Assembly: GCF_016592555.1 (NCBI RefSeq)
Contig: NZ_AP014546.1
Location: 3,854,501 to 3,918,500, forward strand
Length of the DNA: 64,000 nt
Direction: 5' to 3'
Origin: Neptunomonas japonica JAMM 1380
GTDB lineage: Bacteria; Pseudomonadota; Gammaproteobacteria; Pseudomonadales; Balneatricaceae
Under the pieces are notes generated by a model, which was not told where the DNA came from, did not search any database, and saw only the letters and a program-made list of their open reading frames with translations. This document shows positions 17,027-25,843 of the stretch, piece after piece. The first letter of the stretch is position 1. Each line of letters starts with the position of its first letter. The position numbers were made by a program, and so were the translations under genes.

Positions 17027-18061
17027 TTAAGGCACGGCCACGCGAGCAATTAACTTAGCGATTAACTGGTCTTTATCCAGACCATTCGCTTCAGCGATAT
17101 AACTTAAGCCAATGCGGTGGCGCAACACGCTCGGCAGTATCTCTTGGATATCATCCGGTGTAACAAAATCACGCCCTTGCAGCCATGCCTTAGCTCGTAC
17201 CGCACGGTCCAATGCAATAGTGGCACGCGGGCTGGCCCCAAATGTGAGGCTATCTTTAAGATCCTCACCATAAGCACCAATATTACGCGTAGCCATGACT
17301 AGCGCGACTAAATAGTCTTCTAAACTGTCAGCCAAAAAGACATTCATTACCTCTCGCTGTGCTTCTAGTAATGCCGTTTCAGTCAACACAACACTGGCTG
17401 AAGACTCTGCTTTTAGCGTCTCTTGAGTGTGCTCATTACGCACTAACTTTAAAATTAATTTTTCTTGCTCATGCTGCGGATAATCGACACGCACATGTAG
17501 CATAAACCGGTCTAGCTGCGCCTCTGGCAGAGGATAGGTTCCCTCTTGCTCAAGCGGGTTTTGCGTCGCCATGACCATAAAGGAACGCGGTAATGGATAG
17601 GTTGTACCAGCCACCGTGACTTGGCGCTCACCCATCGCTTCGAGCAAGGCAGACTGCACTTTAGCAGGAGCACGGTTAATCTCATCGGCCAATAACATAT
17701 TGCAAAATAAAGGGCCGGGGCGGAACTGGAACTCGCCTTTTTGTGCGTTAAAGATTTCAGTGCCGGTGATATCGCTAGGCAGCAGGTCAGGCGTGAACTG
17801 CGCACGCTTAAACTCGCCTTCGAGCAGATCACTGAGTGCATGGATAGTACGCGTTTTCGCCAATCCTGGCGGGCCTTCCAGTAATACATGGCCATCGGTT
17901 AACAAAGCGATTAACAGATGTTCAATCAAGCTATCTTGGCCTACCACTTTTTCCTGCAGTGCCGTACGTAGCTCGCTTAAAGTAGCCTGATGTTCGCTTG
18001 TTGCACTTACCGTGCTCTCAGTACTTTCGCTGCTATCTGCAACCACAACCTCTGCAGTCAT
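17027..18061 (-). CDS. MoxR-family AAA+ ATPase
   Basis: 344 aa. Walker A is GPPGLAKT (residues 63-70), Walker B is LLADEI (123-128), sensor 1 is ATQNP in VMATQNPLEQEGTYPLPEAQLDRF, and the C-terminal lid has FGASPRATIALDRAVRAKAWLQGR. This is the MRP (MoxR proper) branch, a cytoplasmic chaperone-like ATPase that assists assembly or activation of metal-enzyme or membrane complexes with vWA partners. It heads a six-gene minus-strand operon ending at batD, with GGGAG ahead of the ATG. The upstream 172 bases must hold the operon promoter; I could not pick a convincing -35/-10. Confidence 0.92.
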   Translation of the reverse strand: MTAEVVVADSSESTESTVSATSEHQATLSELRTALQEKVVGQDSLIEHLLIALLTDGHVLLEGPPGLAKTRTIHALSDLLEGEFKRAQFTPDLLPSDITGTEIFNAQKGEFQFRPGPLFCNMLLADEINRAPAKVQSALLEAMGERQVTVAGTTYPLPRSFMVMATQNPLEQEGTYPLPEAQLDRFMLHVRVDYPQHEQEKLILKLVRNEHTQETLKAESSASVVLTETALLEAQREVMNVFLADSLEDYLVALVMATRNIGAYGEDLKDSLTFGASPRATIALDRAVRAKAWLQGRDFVTPDDIQEILPSVLRHRIGLSYIAEANGLDKDQLIAKLIARVAVP

Positions 18062-18233
18062 CGGTATCTCCCAGTGACATTGTTTATTTCAACTAAATTC
18101 GGTACATCACTCTACGTTCAACCCAATTTTTGTCGACGTAAAGCAAGTCATTATTAAATAGACATTCTATAGATGGCGGCGAGGTGAAAAAATTCAACGC
18201 TTGTGAGAAATTATTCAAAAGACCAGTACACAC

Positions 18234-18839
18234 CTACCCATTCGGCTTAACTGCAATCGGCCTATTTTTTGGTAGATGAACCGACCATTTAGCGTGTACT
18301 GCCACACTGAATATACCCGCCATTACTCCTGCCCAATGTGCGGGTGCATACAAGGGCCAGCCTTGCTGTGCTAATAAAAGGTCAGCGTTGTTTTCTTCAA
18401 TCACGAGTTTTAACCCGGCAATGAATAGTGGCAAAAAATGCAGTACGTCTCTCTGCTTATTGAAGTGAGCCAACAGCACCAGCGTTGCAGGAGCACAAAG
18501 AACACCCGACAAACCACAATAACGATCCAGTCCAAAGGGCGACATTAACAAGCAGCCCAACATGAATACTGCTATGCCAATAGACACTATCAATTTTTTA
18601 CGATGCCAGCATTCCGCAATACCTGCGAACACCATAAACCCAAGTAAATCCCAGCCTAAATGCGCCTCGCTGCTATGAACCAGATGCCCCGTCAACAAGC
18701 GCCACCATTGCTGCTGCTCAACTATCAAAGCGCGGTCAAAATATAGCCATTGAAATAGCTCAGGTGACAAACCTAAGCCCAGAACCACTGCGCTAATAGC
18801 AACAGTGATCCAAGGCAGACTCCATTGATTATTCATCAC
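18234..18839 (-). CDS. rrtA: Rhombosortase (rhomboid-family GlyGly-CTERM protease)
   Basis: 201 aa with about six transmembrane helices. The family features are the TGHLVHSSEAHLGWDLLGF segment after helix 1, the catalytic Ser in CGLSGVLCAP (GxSG) and the catalytic His in APAHWAGVMAG. Rhombosortases cleave GlyGly-CTERM tails and hand the protein on for surface attachment or secretion. The start codon overlaps the stop of the upstream vWA protein as ATGA. That protein has a GlyGly-CTERM-like tail, so enzyme and probable substrate are translated together. A second ATG follows immediately and could be used. Confidence 0.88.
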   Translation of the reverse strand: MMNNQWSLPWITVAISAVVLGLGLSPELFQWLYFDRALIVEQQQWWRLLTGHLVHSSEAHLGWDLLGFMVFAGIAECWHRKKLIVSIGIAVFMLGCLLMSPFGLDRYCGLSGVLCAPATLVLLAHFNKQRDVLHFLPLFIAGLKLVIEENNADLLLAQQGWPLYAPAHWAGVMAGIFSVAVHAKWSVHLPKNRPIAVKPNG

Positions 18840-20887
18840 TGCTTGTTTGCTGTAACAACAGGTTTCGCTTTAAAGCCGACCAGTAAGGATGGCAGCCCCA
18901 AAGCAAGGAGGATTAACAAGAGAGAGCCATCAATCGCACCACCACCGGTACTTGCACGAGATTGCTGGAACATAGGCTGACTGCTATCGGCTCGGTTGTC
19001 TTGTACATGCTCTCGCTGGCTGCGTTGCTGGCGAGCCTGCTGTTCTTTGCTAACGCGTTGTTTGTTCGTGCGTTTAATACCTAATTGCTCGAACACTTCC
19101 TCTTCTACCACCAATAGCGAGGTATAATCAGTAATCAAACCATACTGTACTGCTAAATCAGTCATTGCTTGCTCTGTGTCGGCATCAGCACCCAAGTAAT
19201 CCATTTTTTGCTGTAGTGCTTCTATCTTGCTGTAAGCCCACAAACGCTCTAGTTCTGGGTTATCTTTTGACACATCTGCTAGCTCGACCTGCGTTTTATA
19301 CACACGCTCTTGTGCACCCACTTTACCGCGCAGCACTACTTCGGCTTTCCCTGCTTCAAAATAGTGACCAAACAGCACCAATTGCTGCCCACGATAAACC
19401 GTATTGATCTGCTCTGGTGTTAGATCACTGACCCGCCCGCCTTGGATGCTGACTTCGATACCTCTCATCGAAGCATGATTAAGTTTGCTGGTTGCCAGCA
19501 TCACTTGGCCGATAACATCATCCGCATTAGAAATACTTGCAGCAAAACCGTTCGATAACGCTGTCATCTCCTGCAACATCGGGCGGTTAGCGCTGTTTCC
19601 CATAATAAAAGTGAACAGCCGCACGTCGTTTTCTTGAACAAGCTTTAAAAAAGCTTTCTTTTCAGTGACGCCGACATTAGCCACACCGTCTGTTACCAAC
19701 ACAATAGCCGTGGACCTGTCATCATCTAGGCGCTTTAAGCCTTTTGCTAAGCCCGCATATAAGTTGGTTCCTCCTCCTGTTCCATTACTCTGTAGCTGAT
19801 CAATATACCGCGTGACATTCTCGCTACTAATCTGTTGATAACCGCCGGTCATATCACGTGCTTTATCGTTAAATGTAATCAAACGAAAGCGGTCTTGTGG
19901 CGGTAGCTTTACAAGCGCTTGGCGCACACCTTCAAGAAGAGTGGCGTATTTGCCTTCCATAGACCCCGATACGTCCAGAATAAACGTCCAATCACGATGA
20001 CCTTGTACGGGAGGAAGATCATCTCCGGGGGTTAAGGTAAGCATGAAGGTGCCTTGAACACTGTCAGGGTGGCGATAACTCACTAGATCAACCGCGCCAG
20101 GTAGCCCTTCTTCTAAACGCCAGTACACCAAAATATCACCGCTTAACGATGCAGCAGGCTGGTACGTACCACTGCCTTCATCTACCTCTGCTGAAGAAGA
20201 AAGATCCACCGTCCACTGTTGCGGTGATAACTGTGTAATGATGGCATTGGCATGTTTGGGCAGCCTAACGCCATCCAGTGGATAACTGGAACGAATATCC
20301 ATATTAAAGCTGAAGCTTTCTTGCACAACCTCATTACGCGACCAAAAGCTGTTTGTTTGCTCATCAACACCGCCATCTTCTAAAGGGTAGAGGTAGCGGC
20401 CTGTATTCGTATCAAGGTGTGCAGCCTGTACATAGACTAATTTAATACGCACATCGGCATTGGCTTCAACGGGATAAATAAGACTATCAAACGTTCGGTA
20501 GCCGTCTTGCTCTGTTAACGCGACATGATTACCCGCTTGTTTTTGCTGTTGGTAAATCTTTTTGGCTTGTTGTTTAGCGACAACCTCCCCTATCACTGGC
20601 TTACCGTTTATCCAATAAATAAACTCACCTACGGCCGCTCGTTCGGGTACAGGGAAGGAGTATTTTGCTTCTAACTGCGTATTGCTCGGGTTATGAAATA
20701 CCTGCTCAACGGTGGTTGTGACATAACCATCCTCCACCAGCACATTCACGTGGTGTTGTTGAATGCTCAAGTCTGGCAATGCACTATTAACCGGTTTCAT
20801 TAACCCGGCCGCCTGCGCGCTGAGCGAAACCCCAGCACATAACAATATGCCCCCAATACATTGGCTAATCATCTGTTTCCACAACAT
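18836..20887 (-). CDS. VIT and vWA-domain surface protein with GlyGly-CTERM tail
   Basis: 683 aa from the ATG at 20887. A longer frame starts with GTG at 20911, but the ribosome site AGGAGAG lies between the two, seven bases from the ATG. A signal peptide (LCAGVSLSAQAAG), a VIT domain (about residues 30-155: NPSNTQLEAKYSFPVPERAAV, FIYWINGKPVIGEVV), a vWA domain with MIDAS DVSGS (about 305-470), a Gln/Arg-rich linker and a terminal STGGGAIDGSLLLILLALG plus a basic end form the protein. This is the architecture of the marine proteobacterial sortase/rhombosortase target group. Export, cleavage by the adjacent rhombosortase and display at the outer surface are expected. The ligand is unknown. Confidence 0.87.
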   Translation of the reverse strand: MLWKQMISQCIGGILLCAGVSLSAQAAGLMKPVNSALPDLSIQQHHVNVLVEDGYVTTTVEQVFHNPSNTQLEAKYSFPVPERAAVGEFIYWINGKPVIGEVVAKQQAKKIYQQQKQAGNHVALTEQDGYRTFDSLIYPVEANADVRIKLVYVQAAHLDTNTGRYLYPLEDGGVDEQTNSFWSRNEVVQESFSFNMDIRSSYPLDGVRLPKHANAIITQLSPQQWTVDLSSSAEVDEGSGTYQPAASLSGDILVYWRLEEGLPGAVDLVSYRHPDSVQGTFMLTLTPGDDLPPVQGHRDWTFILDVSGSMEGKYATLLEGVRQALVKLPPQDRFRLITFNDKARDMTGGYQQISSENVTRYIDQLQSNGTGGGTNLYAGLAKGLKRLDDDRSTAIVLVTDGVANVGVTEKKAFLKLVQENDVRLFTFIMGNSANRPMLQEMTALSNGFAASISNADDVIGQVMLATSKLNHASMRGIEVSIQGGRVSDLTPEQINTVYRGQQLVLFGHYFEAGKAEVVLRGKVGAQERVYKTQVELADVSKDNPELERLWAYSKIEALQQKMDYLGADADTEQAMTDLAVQYGLITDYTSLLVVEEEVFEQLGIKRTNKQRVSKEQQARQQRSQREHVQDNRADSSQPMFQQSRASTGGGAIDGSLLLILLALGLPSLLVGFKAKPVVTANKQ

Positions 20888-21031
20888 AGCAACTCTCCTC
20901 TCATGATCCACTTCAGTGGCGATGGGAAAGCAGTGTTGTGATTTTTACAGCAAGAGAACAGCAGATGTACAAAAGTAGCGTATGCTGCAACCTTCGGTAA
21001 CTTGGTGTTTACCTACAAGGCGCTTAGTTAT

Positions 21032-21784
21032 TCATTTTTTAATATGCCCTTTAAACAAGCTAGGCTGCCATTGCCGCATTGCCACCACCATCATAGTGCC
21101 ATGACGCTCTGCCATTTCTAGGGTGGCATCTTTACGGCTATGCTCAGTAAACTCATTTATTAATTTCTGCATCCGTTTTTGTAATTCAGCATTACTGTTA
21201 TTTGCAATGAGGCCATTAGCAACGATTAACTTATCGGATGATTTTGCAAAAGAAGCTTGAAAAAATTCTTCTTTGATTCGGCTGTGAAAAAAGCTTTGAA
21301 TAGGCCCGTTAGCAAGCCAATTGAAGTTTGGGGCTATACATAACTTAATACGGTTATTAGGCTGTAGTTCAATTATTTTCAGCCTATCTAGCATCGCTAA
21401 CTTTTTGATGAGCGTTGTTTGCTCAAGCGTGTACTGATTAAGAATCTCGTGAAATTTATAGCCATTTACGCAACAGATAGCGACCAGCAACAACACCTGA
21501 TCATCAACAATTTCCTGCTCTTGTTCACGGCTCAAACCCTGTAGCTGTTGCCGTTGATGCGCCATTAATTGAAATAGCTCACTGAGCTCGAGCCCAATAC
21601 CATCACAAATTTTTTCCAGGCGCGGTAGCGATAAATCTCCTTCACGAAATAACCGTTTAATAGACGCTTCACTTAAGCCTAATAATAAAGCGATATCTTG
21701 ATAAGTTTTACCACTGGCCTTAAGTTGGCGCTTAAGCGTAGCAATCAACGCATTGGTTTGCGGGCGGTGCTCTGCAGAAGTCAT
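21032..21784 (-). CDS. XRE-family transcriptional regulator with C-terminal effector domain
   Basis: 250 aa. The N-terminal Cro/C1 HTH spans about residues 10-65 (YQDIALLLGLSEASIKRLFREGDLSLPRLEKICDGIGL). The C-terminal part of about 180 residues is helical with no recognised ligand-binding motif. The gene is divergent from the aas-type fusion across 172 bases that contain four AATACT/AGTATT half-sites, so it probably regulates that gene, itself, or both. Similar HTH proteins are commonly found beside aas fusions in marine gammaproteobacteria, but the signal is not known to me. Confidence 0.8.
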   Translation of the reverse strand: MTSAEHRPQTNALIATLKRQLKASGKTYQDIALLLGLSEASIKRLFREGDLSLPRLEKICDGIGLELSELFQLMAHQRQQLQGLSREQEQEIVDDQVLLLVAICCVNGYKFHEILNQYTLEQTTLIKKLAMLDRLKIIELQPNNRIKLCIAPNFNWLANGPIQSFFHSRIKEEFFQASFAKSSDKLIVANGLIANNSNAELQKRMQKLINEFTEHSRKDATLEMAERHGTMMVVAMRQWQPSLFKGHIKK

Positions 21785-21853
21785 AATCCTAGCTCACAAG
21801 AAATTTTAGAATCGAACCAAAAACGCGACCATCTTTAAAAAGGATCATTATGT

Positions 21854-21922
21854 AATACTATTTGTTTGATATGCCGCGCCTTTTACCGATAGTATTTCAT
21901 CTCTTGAGTATTCGCCAATACT
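21854..21922. promoter_or_regulatory. Cluster of AATACT/AGTATT half-sites between the XRE gene and aas
   Basis: AATACT occurs at 21854-21859 and AGTATT at 21891-21896, and a compact dyad AGTATT-cgcc-AATACT lies at 21907-21922, ending 34 bases before the aas start. The same half-site in both orientations within a divergent promoter region suggests operators for the adjacent XRE protein. Confidence 0.5.
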
Positions 21923-21956
21923 GGATGGTATACGAATCACAGCAAGGGATAATCTG

Positions 21957-24900
21957 ATGGATAAACTGCTCAAAATCACTGGCTCTTTAGCTTATTTAGC
22001 GGCAGTGTTTCTTAACGCCTTTGTAGACTTGGGCCATAAGATTGTTATTCAAAACACTATCTTTAAAGTTTACGATGACCAAACTCAGGTTATCCTAACG
22101 GCGATTATTAACGGCTTAATCCTGCTACCTTTTATCTTACTGTTATCGCCGTCTGCGTTTGTTGCCGATAAGTATCCAAAAAACCACGTGCTCAAAGTCG
22201 CCGCTTGGTTTGCACTAGGGCTCACCTTAGCCATTACCTTTTGTTACTACCAAGGCTGGTTTTGGGCGGCGTTTGCAATGACCTTTTTACTGGCCGTGCA
22301 ATCCGCCTTTTATTCACCGGCCAAGTACGGCTACATTAAGCCTCTTTTTGGAAAGGAAGGTTTAGCGCCCGCTAACGCGATGGTGCAAGCCGTTACTATC
22401 ATTGCCATTTTGGCAGGCACCGTGGTGTATTCCCTCTTCTTTGAAACGCTTTATCCCGAGGGCGCTACCGATAGCAGTACTATTCTCCTCGCTATCGCGC
22501 CATTGGGGTGGATCTTGGTGCTCAACGCAGCACTGGAGCTACTCGCCATGTATCGCTTGCCTACACTAGAGCAAGGCGAGCCTTCCAAGCAGTTTTCAGT
22601 ACCGGATTACGTTAGAGGCAAGCTCGTTGCTAACAACCTTAAAACAGTCAACAGCCGTGCCGTCATCCGCTTATCCATCATTGGGCTGGCAACCTTTTGG
22701 TCTGTGGGGCAAGTGCTTTTAGCGACGTTTCCATCTTACGCAAAAGATAGCTTTGGTATTACCAACACGGTCATCATTCAGGGCGTGCTCGCGTGTACGG
22801 GGCTTGGTATCGTATTTGGATCCTGGTTAGCAGGGCGGGTATCACGACACCATATTGAAACAGGCCTCGTTCCCGTGGGTGCATTAGGTGTGGCTCTGAG
22901 CTTATGGCTGCTGCCAAGCATCACAACACTACAAGGGCAAGCACTGCTGTTTACGGCGGTAGGTATCTTCGGCGGGTTATTCATTGTTCCCCTAAATGCC
23001 TTAATACAATTTCATGCTGAAGATGATGAAATGGGGAAAGTGCTCGCCGTTAATAACTGGGTACAAAATGTGGCTATGGCGAGCTTTTTAACACTCACCG
23101 TGGTGTTTGCTCTACAAGGGTTCGAAAGCCGGACTCTGCTACACATTATCGCGGGTGTGGCACTCATCGGTGGTGTTTATACCATCGTAAAACTACCGCA
23201 AAGCTTGGTGCGCGTTATTCTTAGCTCACTCATGAGCAGACGCTACCGAGTTAAAGTACAAGGGCTAAAGAACCTCCCTAGCAGTGGTGGCGTACTCTTG
23301 TTGGGCAACCATATTAGCTGGGTTGATTGGGCCATTATTCAGATCGCTAGCCCTCGCCCCATTCGATTTGTCATGCTGAAATCCATTTACGATAAATGGT
23401 ATCTCAACAGCTTTCTAAAAATGATGGGCTGCGTACCTATTCAACAAGGAAAAACAAGCAAAGACTCCTTAACTAAAGTAACCGAGGCACTTAATGCTGG
23501 CGAGGTTGTGTGTATTTTCCCCGAAGGTAGCATTAGCCGTACCGGCCACCTGGCTGAGTTTCGCCGTGGCTATGAGCTAGCCTGTAAAGAAGCAAACGCT
23601 AACGTAAGCATTGTGCCGTTTTACCTTCGTGGCCTATGGGGCAGTAAATTCTCACACTCTTCTGAGCGGCTAAAGCGCTATAGCGCGCGTGGTATAAAAC
23701 GTGATCTTGTAGTGTCTTTTGGCGCTCCGTTAGATAAAAACACGACTGTTGATGTGCTTAAACGCCGAGTATTTGATCTCTCTATCAGCTCTTGGCAGAA
23801 GCATGTTGCACAACTACCCACATTATCCGAAGCATGGATCAATACCGCCAAGCAGCAAGGCACTGATCTAGCCATTGCAGATACAACGGGGGCAGAGCTT
23901 TCAGGTTTGAGCGCTCTGGCTGGAGCCATGGGCATGTCTCACCGTATTGGCAAACTCAGCCCAGAGAAGCGAGTCGGCTTATTGGTCCCGACCAGTGCCG
24001 GTGGTGTGCTCGCCAATATGGCGTCTCTCATGGCAGGTAAAACCGTTGTAAACCTAAACTACTCAGCCTCCACCGATGCACTGATATCTGCGGTTAAACA
24101 AGCACAGATCAAAACTATTTATACCTCTGAGCGGTTTGTTAAAAAGCTGGAAAAACGCGGTGTGGATCTCGCACCACTGTTTGACGGTGTACAGATTGTT
24201 TATCTAGAAGAGATGAAAAAGACTATTGGCAAAGGAGAGCTACTCGGCCATTGGCTAATGGCGAAGCTTCTTCCTGCATCGTTACTGGCACGTTTAGTGT
24301 GTAAACAACGTGACCCGCTTGCAACGGCCGCTATTCTCTTTTCAAGCGGCAGTGAAGGTGCACCCAAAGGCGTTATGCTCAGCCATCGCAATATAATGGC
24401 CAACGTTAAACAAGCGGCCGATGTGCTCAACATGAATGATGATGACGTTATCATGGCCTCATTACCCTTGTTTCATGCGTTTGGTTTAACCGTTACTCAG
24501 TTCTTGCCCTTGATCGAAGGCTTACCGATGATCTGCCACCCCGATCCAACAGACGCACTAGGGATCGCTAAAGCTGTGGCCAAGCACCAAGCAACCGTCA
24601 TGTGTGGCACCTCAACCTTCCTTAGGCTTTTTGCCCGCAACCACAAAGTGCACCCGCTTATGTTTGATAGCTTACGCATCGTTGTTTCTGGGGCGGAAAA
24701 GCTCAATACCGATGTACGCGATAGCTTCCAAATAAAATTTGGTAAGCCAATCCTTGAAGGATATGGCTGTACTGAGACTACACCCGTTGCCAGCGTAAAC
24801 CTGCCTGATGTACTTGATACGCAATATTGGAAAGTACAAAAAGGCGGAAAACAAGGCACCGTGGGCATGCCGCTACCAGGCACAAGCTTCAAAATAGTCG

Positions 24901-25415
24901 ACCCAGAAAGCTACACAGAGCTAGCCACAGGCGAAGCGGGAATGATCCTCATTGGTGGCGTGCAAGTGATGCAGGGCTACCTAGACAACCCCGAGAAAAA
25001 TGCTGAAGTCCTAAAACAAATTGAGGGCGAGCGCTGGTATGTAACCGGCGATAAAGGCTCAATCGATGAACAAGGCTTTTTAACGATTTTGGATCGCTAC
25101 TCACGCTTTGCCAAAATAGCAGGCGAGATGATTAGCTTAAGCGAACTAGAGCAAAACGTGCGCAACGCAATACCTGAAAAAGATATAGAGCTTGTTGCTA
25201 TCAACCTTCCTTGCAACAAAAAAGGTGAGTCGATCACACTACTCTATGAGGGAGATTTAGAAACAACCGAAGTAAGGCAAGCAATGTTAGCGAATGGCGT
25301 TAGCGGTTTAATGATCCCGTCCAATTGGGTAGCCGTGGATACAGTGCCTAAGTTAGGATCGGGAAAAAACGATTTTGCAACGGCGAAGCAATTGGCACTG
25401 AGCGAAACGGCGTAA
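21957..25415 (+). CDS. aas: Lysophospholipid transporter / acyltransferase / acyl-ACP synthetase fusion (Aas-LplT type)
   Basis: 1152 aa fusion of three units. Residues 1-410 are an MFS transporter with about 12 helices resembling LplT. Residues 430-610 are a PlsC-type acyltransferase with GNHISWVD (HX4D, about residue 452) and FPEGSISRTG (about 521). Residues 640-1150 are an AMP-binding acyl-ACP synthetase with LFSSGSEGAPKGVMLSHRN (about 793), GYGCTETTPV and WYVTGDKGSID. In E. coli these are LplT and Aas as separate proteins. The fused enzyme would flip lysophospholipid inward and re-acylate it with acyl-ACP at the inner membrane. A strong hairpin terminator follows the stop. Confidence 0.92.
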   Translation: MDKLLKITGSLAYLAAVFLNAFVDLGHKIVIQNTIFKVYDDQTQVILTAIINGLILLPFILLLSPSAFVADKYPKNHVLKVAAWFALGLTLAITFCYYQGWFWAAFAMTFLLAVQSAFYSPAKYGYIKPLFGKEGLAPANAMVQAVTIIAILAGTVVYSLFFETLYPEGATDSSTILLAIAPLGWILVLNAALELLAMYRLPTLEQGEPSKQFSVPDYVRGKLVANNLKTVNSRAVIRLSIIGLATFWSVGQVLLATFPSYAKDSFGITNTVIIQGVLACTGLGIVFGSWLAGRVSRHHIETGLVPVGALGVALSLWLLPSITTLQGQALLFTAVGIFGGLFIVPLNALIQFHAEDDEMGKVLAVNNWVQNVAMASFLTLTVVFALQGFESRTLLHIIAGVALIGGVYTIVKLPQSLVRVILSSLMSRRYRVKVQGLKNLPSSGGVLLLGNHISWVDWAIIQIASPRPIRFVMLKSIYDKWYLNSFLKMMGCVPIQQGKTSKDSLTKVTEALNAGEVVCIFPEGSISRTGHLAEFRRGYELACKEANANVSIVPFYLRGLWGSKFSHSSERLKRYSARGIKRDLVVSFGAPLDKNTTVDVLKRRVFDLSISSWQKHVAQLPTLSEAWINTAKQQGTDLAIADTTGAELSGLSALAGAMGMSHRIGKLSPEKRVGLLVPTSAGGVLANMASLMAGKTVVNLNYSASTDALISAVKQAQIKTIYTSERFVKKLEKRGVDLAPLFDGVQIVYLEEMKKTIGKGELLGHWLMAKLLPASLLARLVCKQRDPLATAAILFSSGSEGAPKGVMLSHRNIMANVKQAADVLNMNDDDVIMASLPLFHAFGLTVTQFLPLIEGLPMICHPDPTDALGIAKAVAKHQATVMCGTSTFLRLFARNHKVHPLMFDSLRIVVSGAEKLNTDVRDSFQIKFGKPILEGYGCTETTPVASVNLPDVLDTQYWKVQKGGKQGTVGMPLPGTSFKIVDPESYTELATGEAGMILIGGVQVMQGYLDNPEKNAEVLKQIEGERWYVTGDKGSIDEQGFLTILDRYSRFAKIAGEMISLSELEQNVRNAIPEKDIELVAINLPCNKKGESITLLYEGDLETTEVRQAMLANGVSGLMIPSNWVAVDTVPKLGSGKNDFATAKQLALSETA

Positions 25416-25425
25416 AGCACTGCAA

Positions 25426-25464
25426 AAAATACCGAGCCTCTGCGGCTAACAGGCTCGGTATTTT
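25426..25464. terminator. Rho-independent terminator after aas
   Basis: A perfect 14-bp stem, AAAATACCGAGCCT with AGGCTCGGTATTTT, has an 11-base loop. A-rich and T-rich flanks make it usable from either direction. It starts 11 bases past the aas stop. Confidence 0.92.
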
Positions 25465-25541
25465 GTGATGAGTGCCAACGTATACATATACATGCCCCTG
25501 ACACTTGCTTTCTACAGTATATGAACAGAGCCACTTAATGT

Positions 25542-25570
25542 GACTTATAGTCCGTAGACTCTTTGTCTAC
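25542..25570 (+). promoter_or_regulatory. C-box-like operator pair upstream of the controller-like XRE gene
   Basis: The first box GACTTATAGTC (25542-25552) fits the GACTnnnAGTC consensus of restriction-modification controller proteins exactly. One base later comes GTAGAC-tcttt-GTCTAC (25554-25570), a second perfect dyad that also contains GACT and GTC. The pair ends 39 bases before the ATG of the XRE gene at 25610. The arrangement matches the tandem C-boxes through which C proteins first activate and then repress their own gene. Confidence 0.65.
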
Positions 25571-25609
25571 ACATAGCAATCATGAAGGAAATCATCAGAA
25601 GGTCTCTTC

Positions 25610-25843
25610 ATGGACGAACAGTTACTGCTCTGCTTCGGATCTCATATCAAATCTATCCGTATATCACAGCAACTATCACAAGAGCAGCTGGCGCTCAAAG
25701 CGGGCTTGGATAGAACATACATTAGCGGGATAGAGCGTGGAAAAAGGAACGTAAGCCTCGTTAATTTGGTAAAACTTGCTAAGGCACTTAACCTACCACT
25801 ATCCGGCTTAATGTCATTCGACACTGGCTTTAGCAATGACTAA
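25610..25843 (+). CDS. Small XRE regulator resembling restriction-modification controller (C) proteins
   Basis: 77 aa, essentially one Cro/C1 helix-turn-helix: residues 10-66 with SQEQLALKAGLDRTYISGIERGKRNVSLVNLVKLAKAL. Size and the recognition-helix region GLDRTYISGIERG are like C.PvuII-type controllers. It ends 8 bases inside the start of the nuclease-helicase gene, the same C-then-R overlap seen in many restriction operons. C-box-like sites lie upstream. The expected role is timed autoregulation of the two-gene unit. No DNA methyltransferase is adjacent, so if it is a controller it now regulates something other than a classical R-M pair. Confidence 0.85.
   Translation: MDEQLLLCFGSHIKSIRISQQLSQEQLALKAGLDRTYISGIERGKRNVSLVNLVKLAKALNLPLSGLMSFDTGFSND

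Noticed and set aside
20888..20911. GTG start extending the vWA protein by eight codons
   Set aside because: AGGAGAG falls inside the extension, correctly spaced for the ATG at 20887, which is followed by a proper signal peptide.
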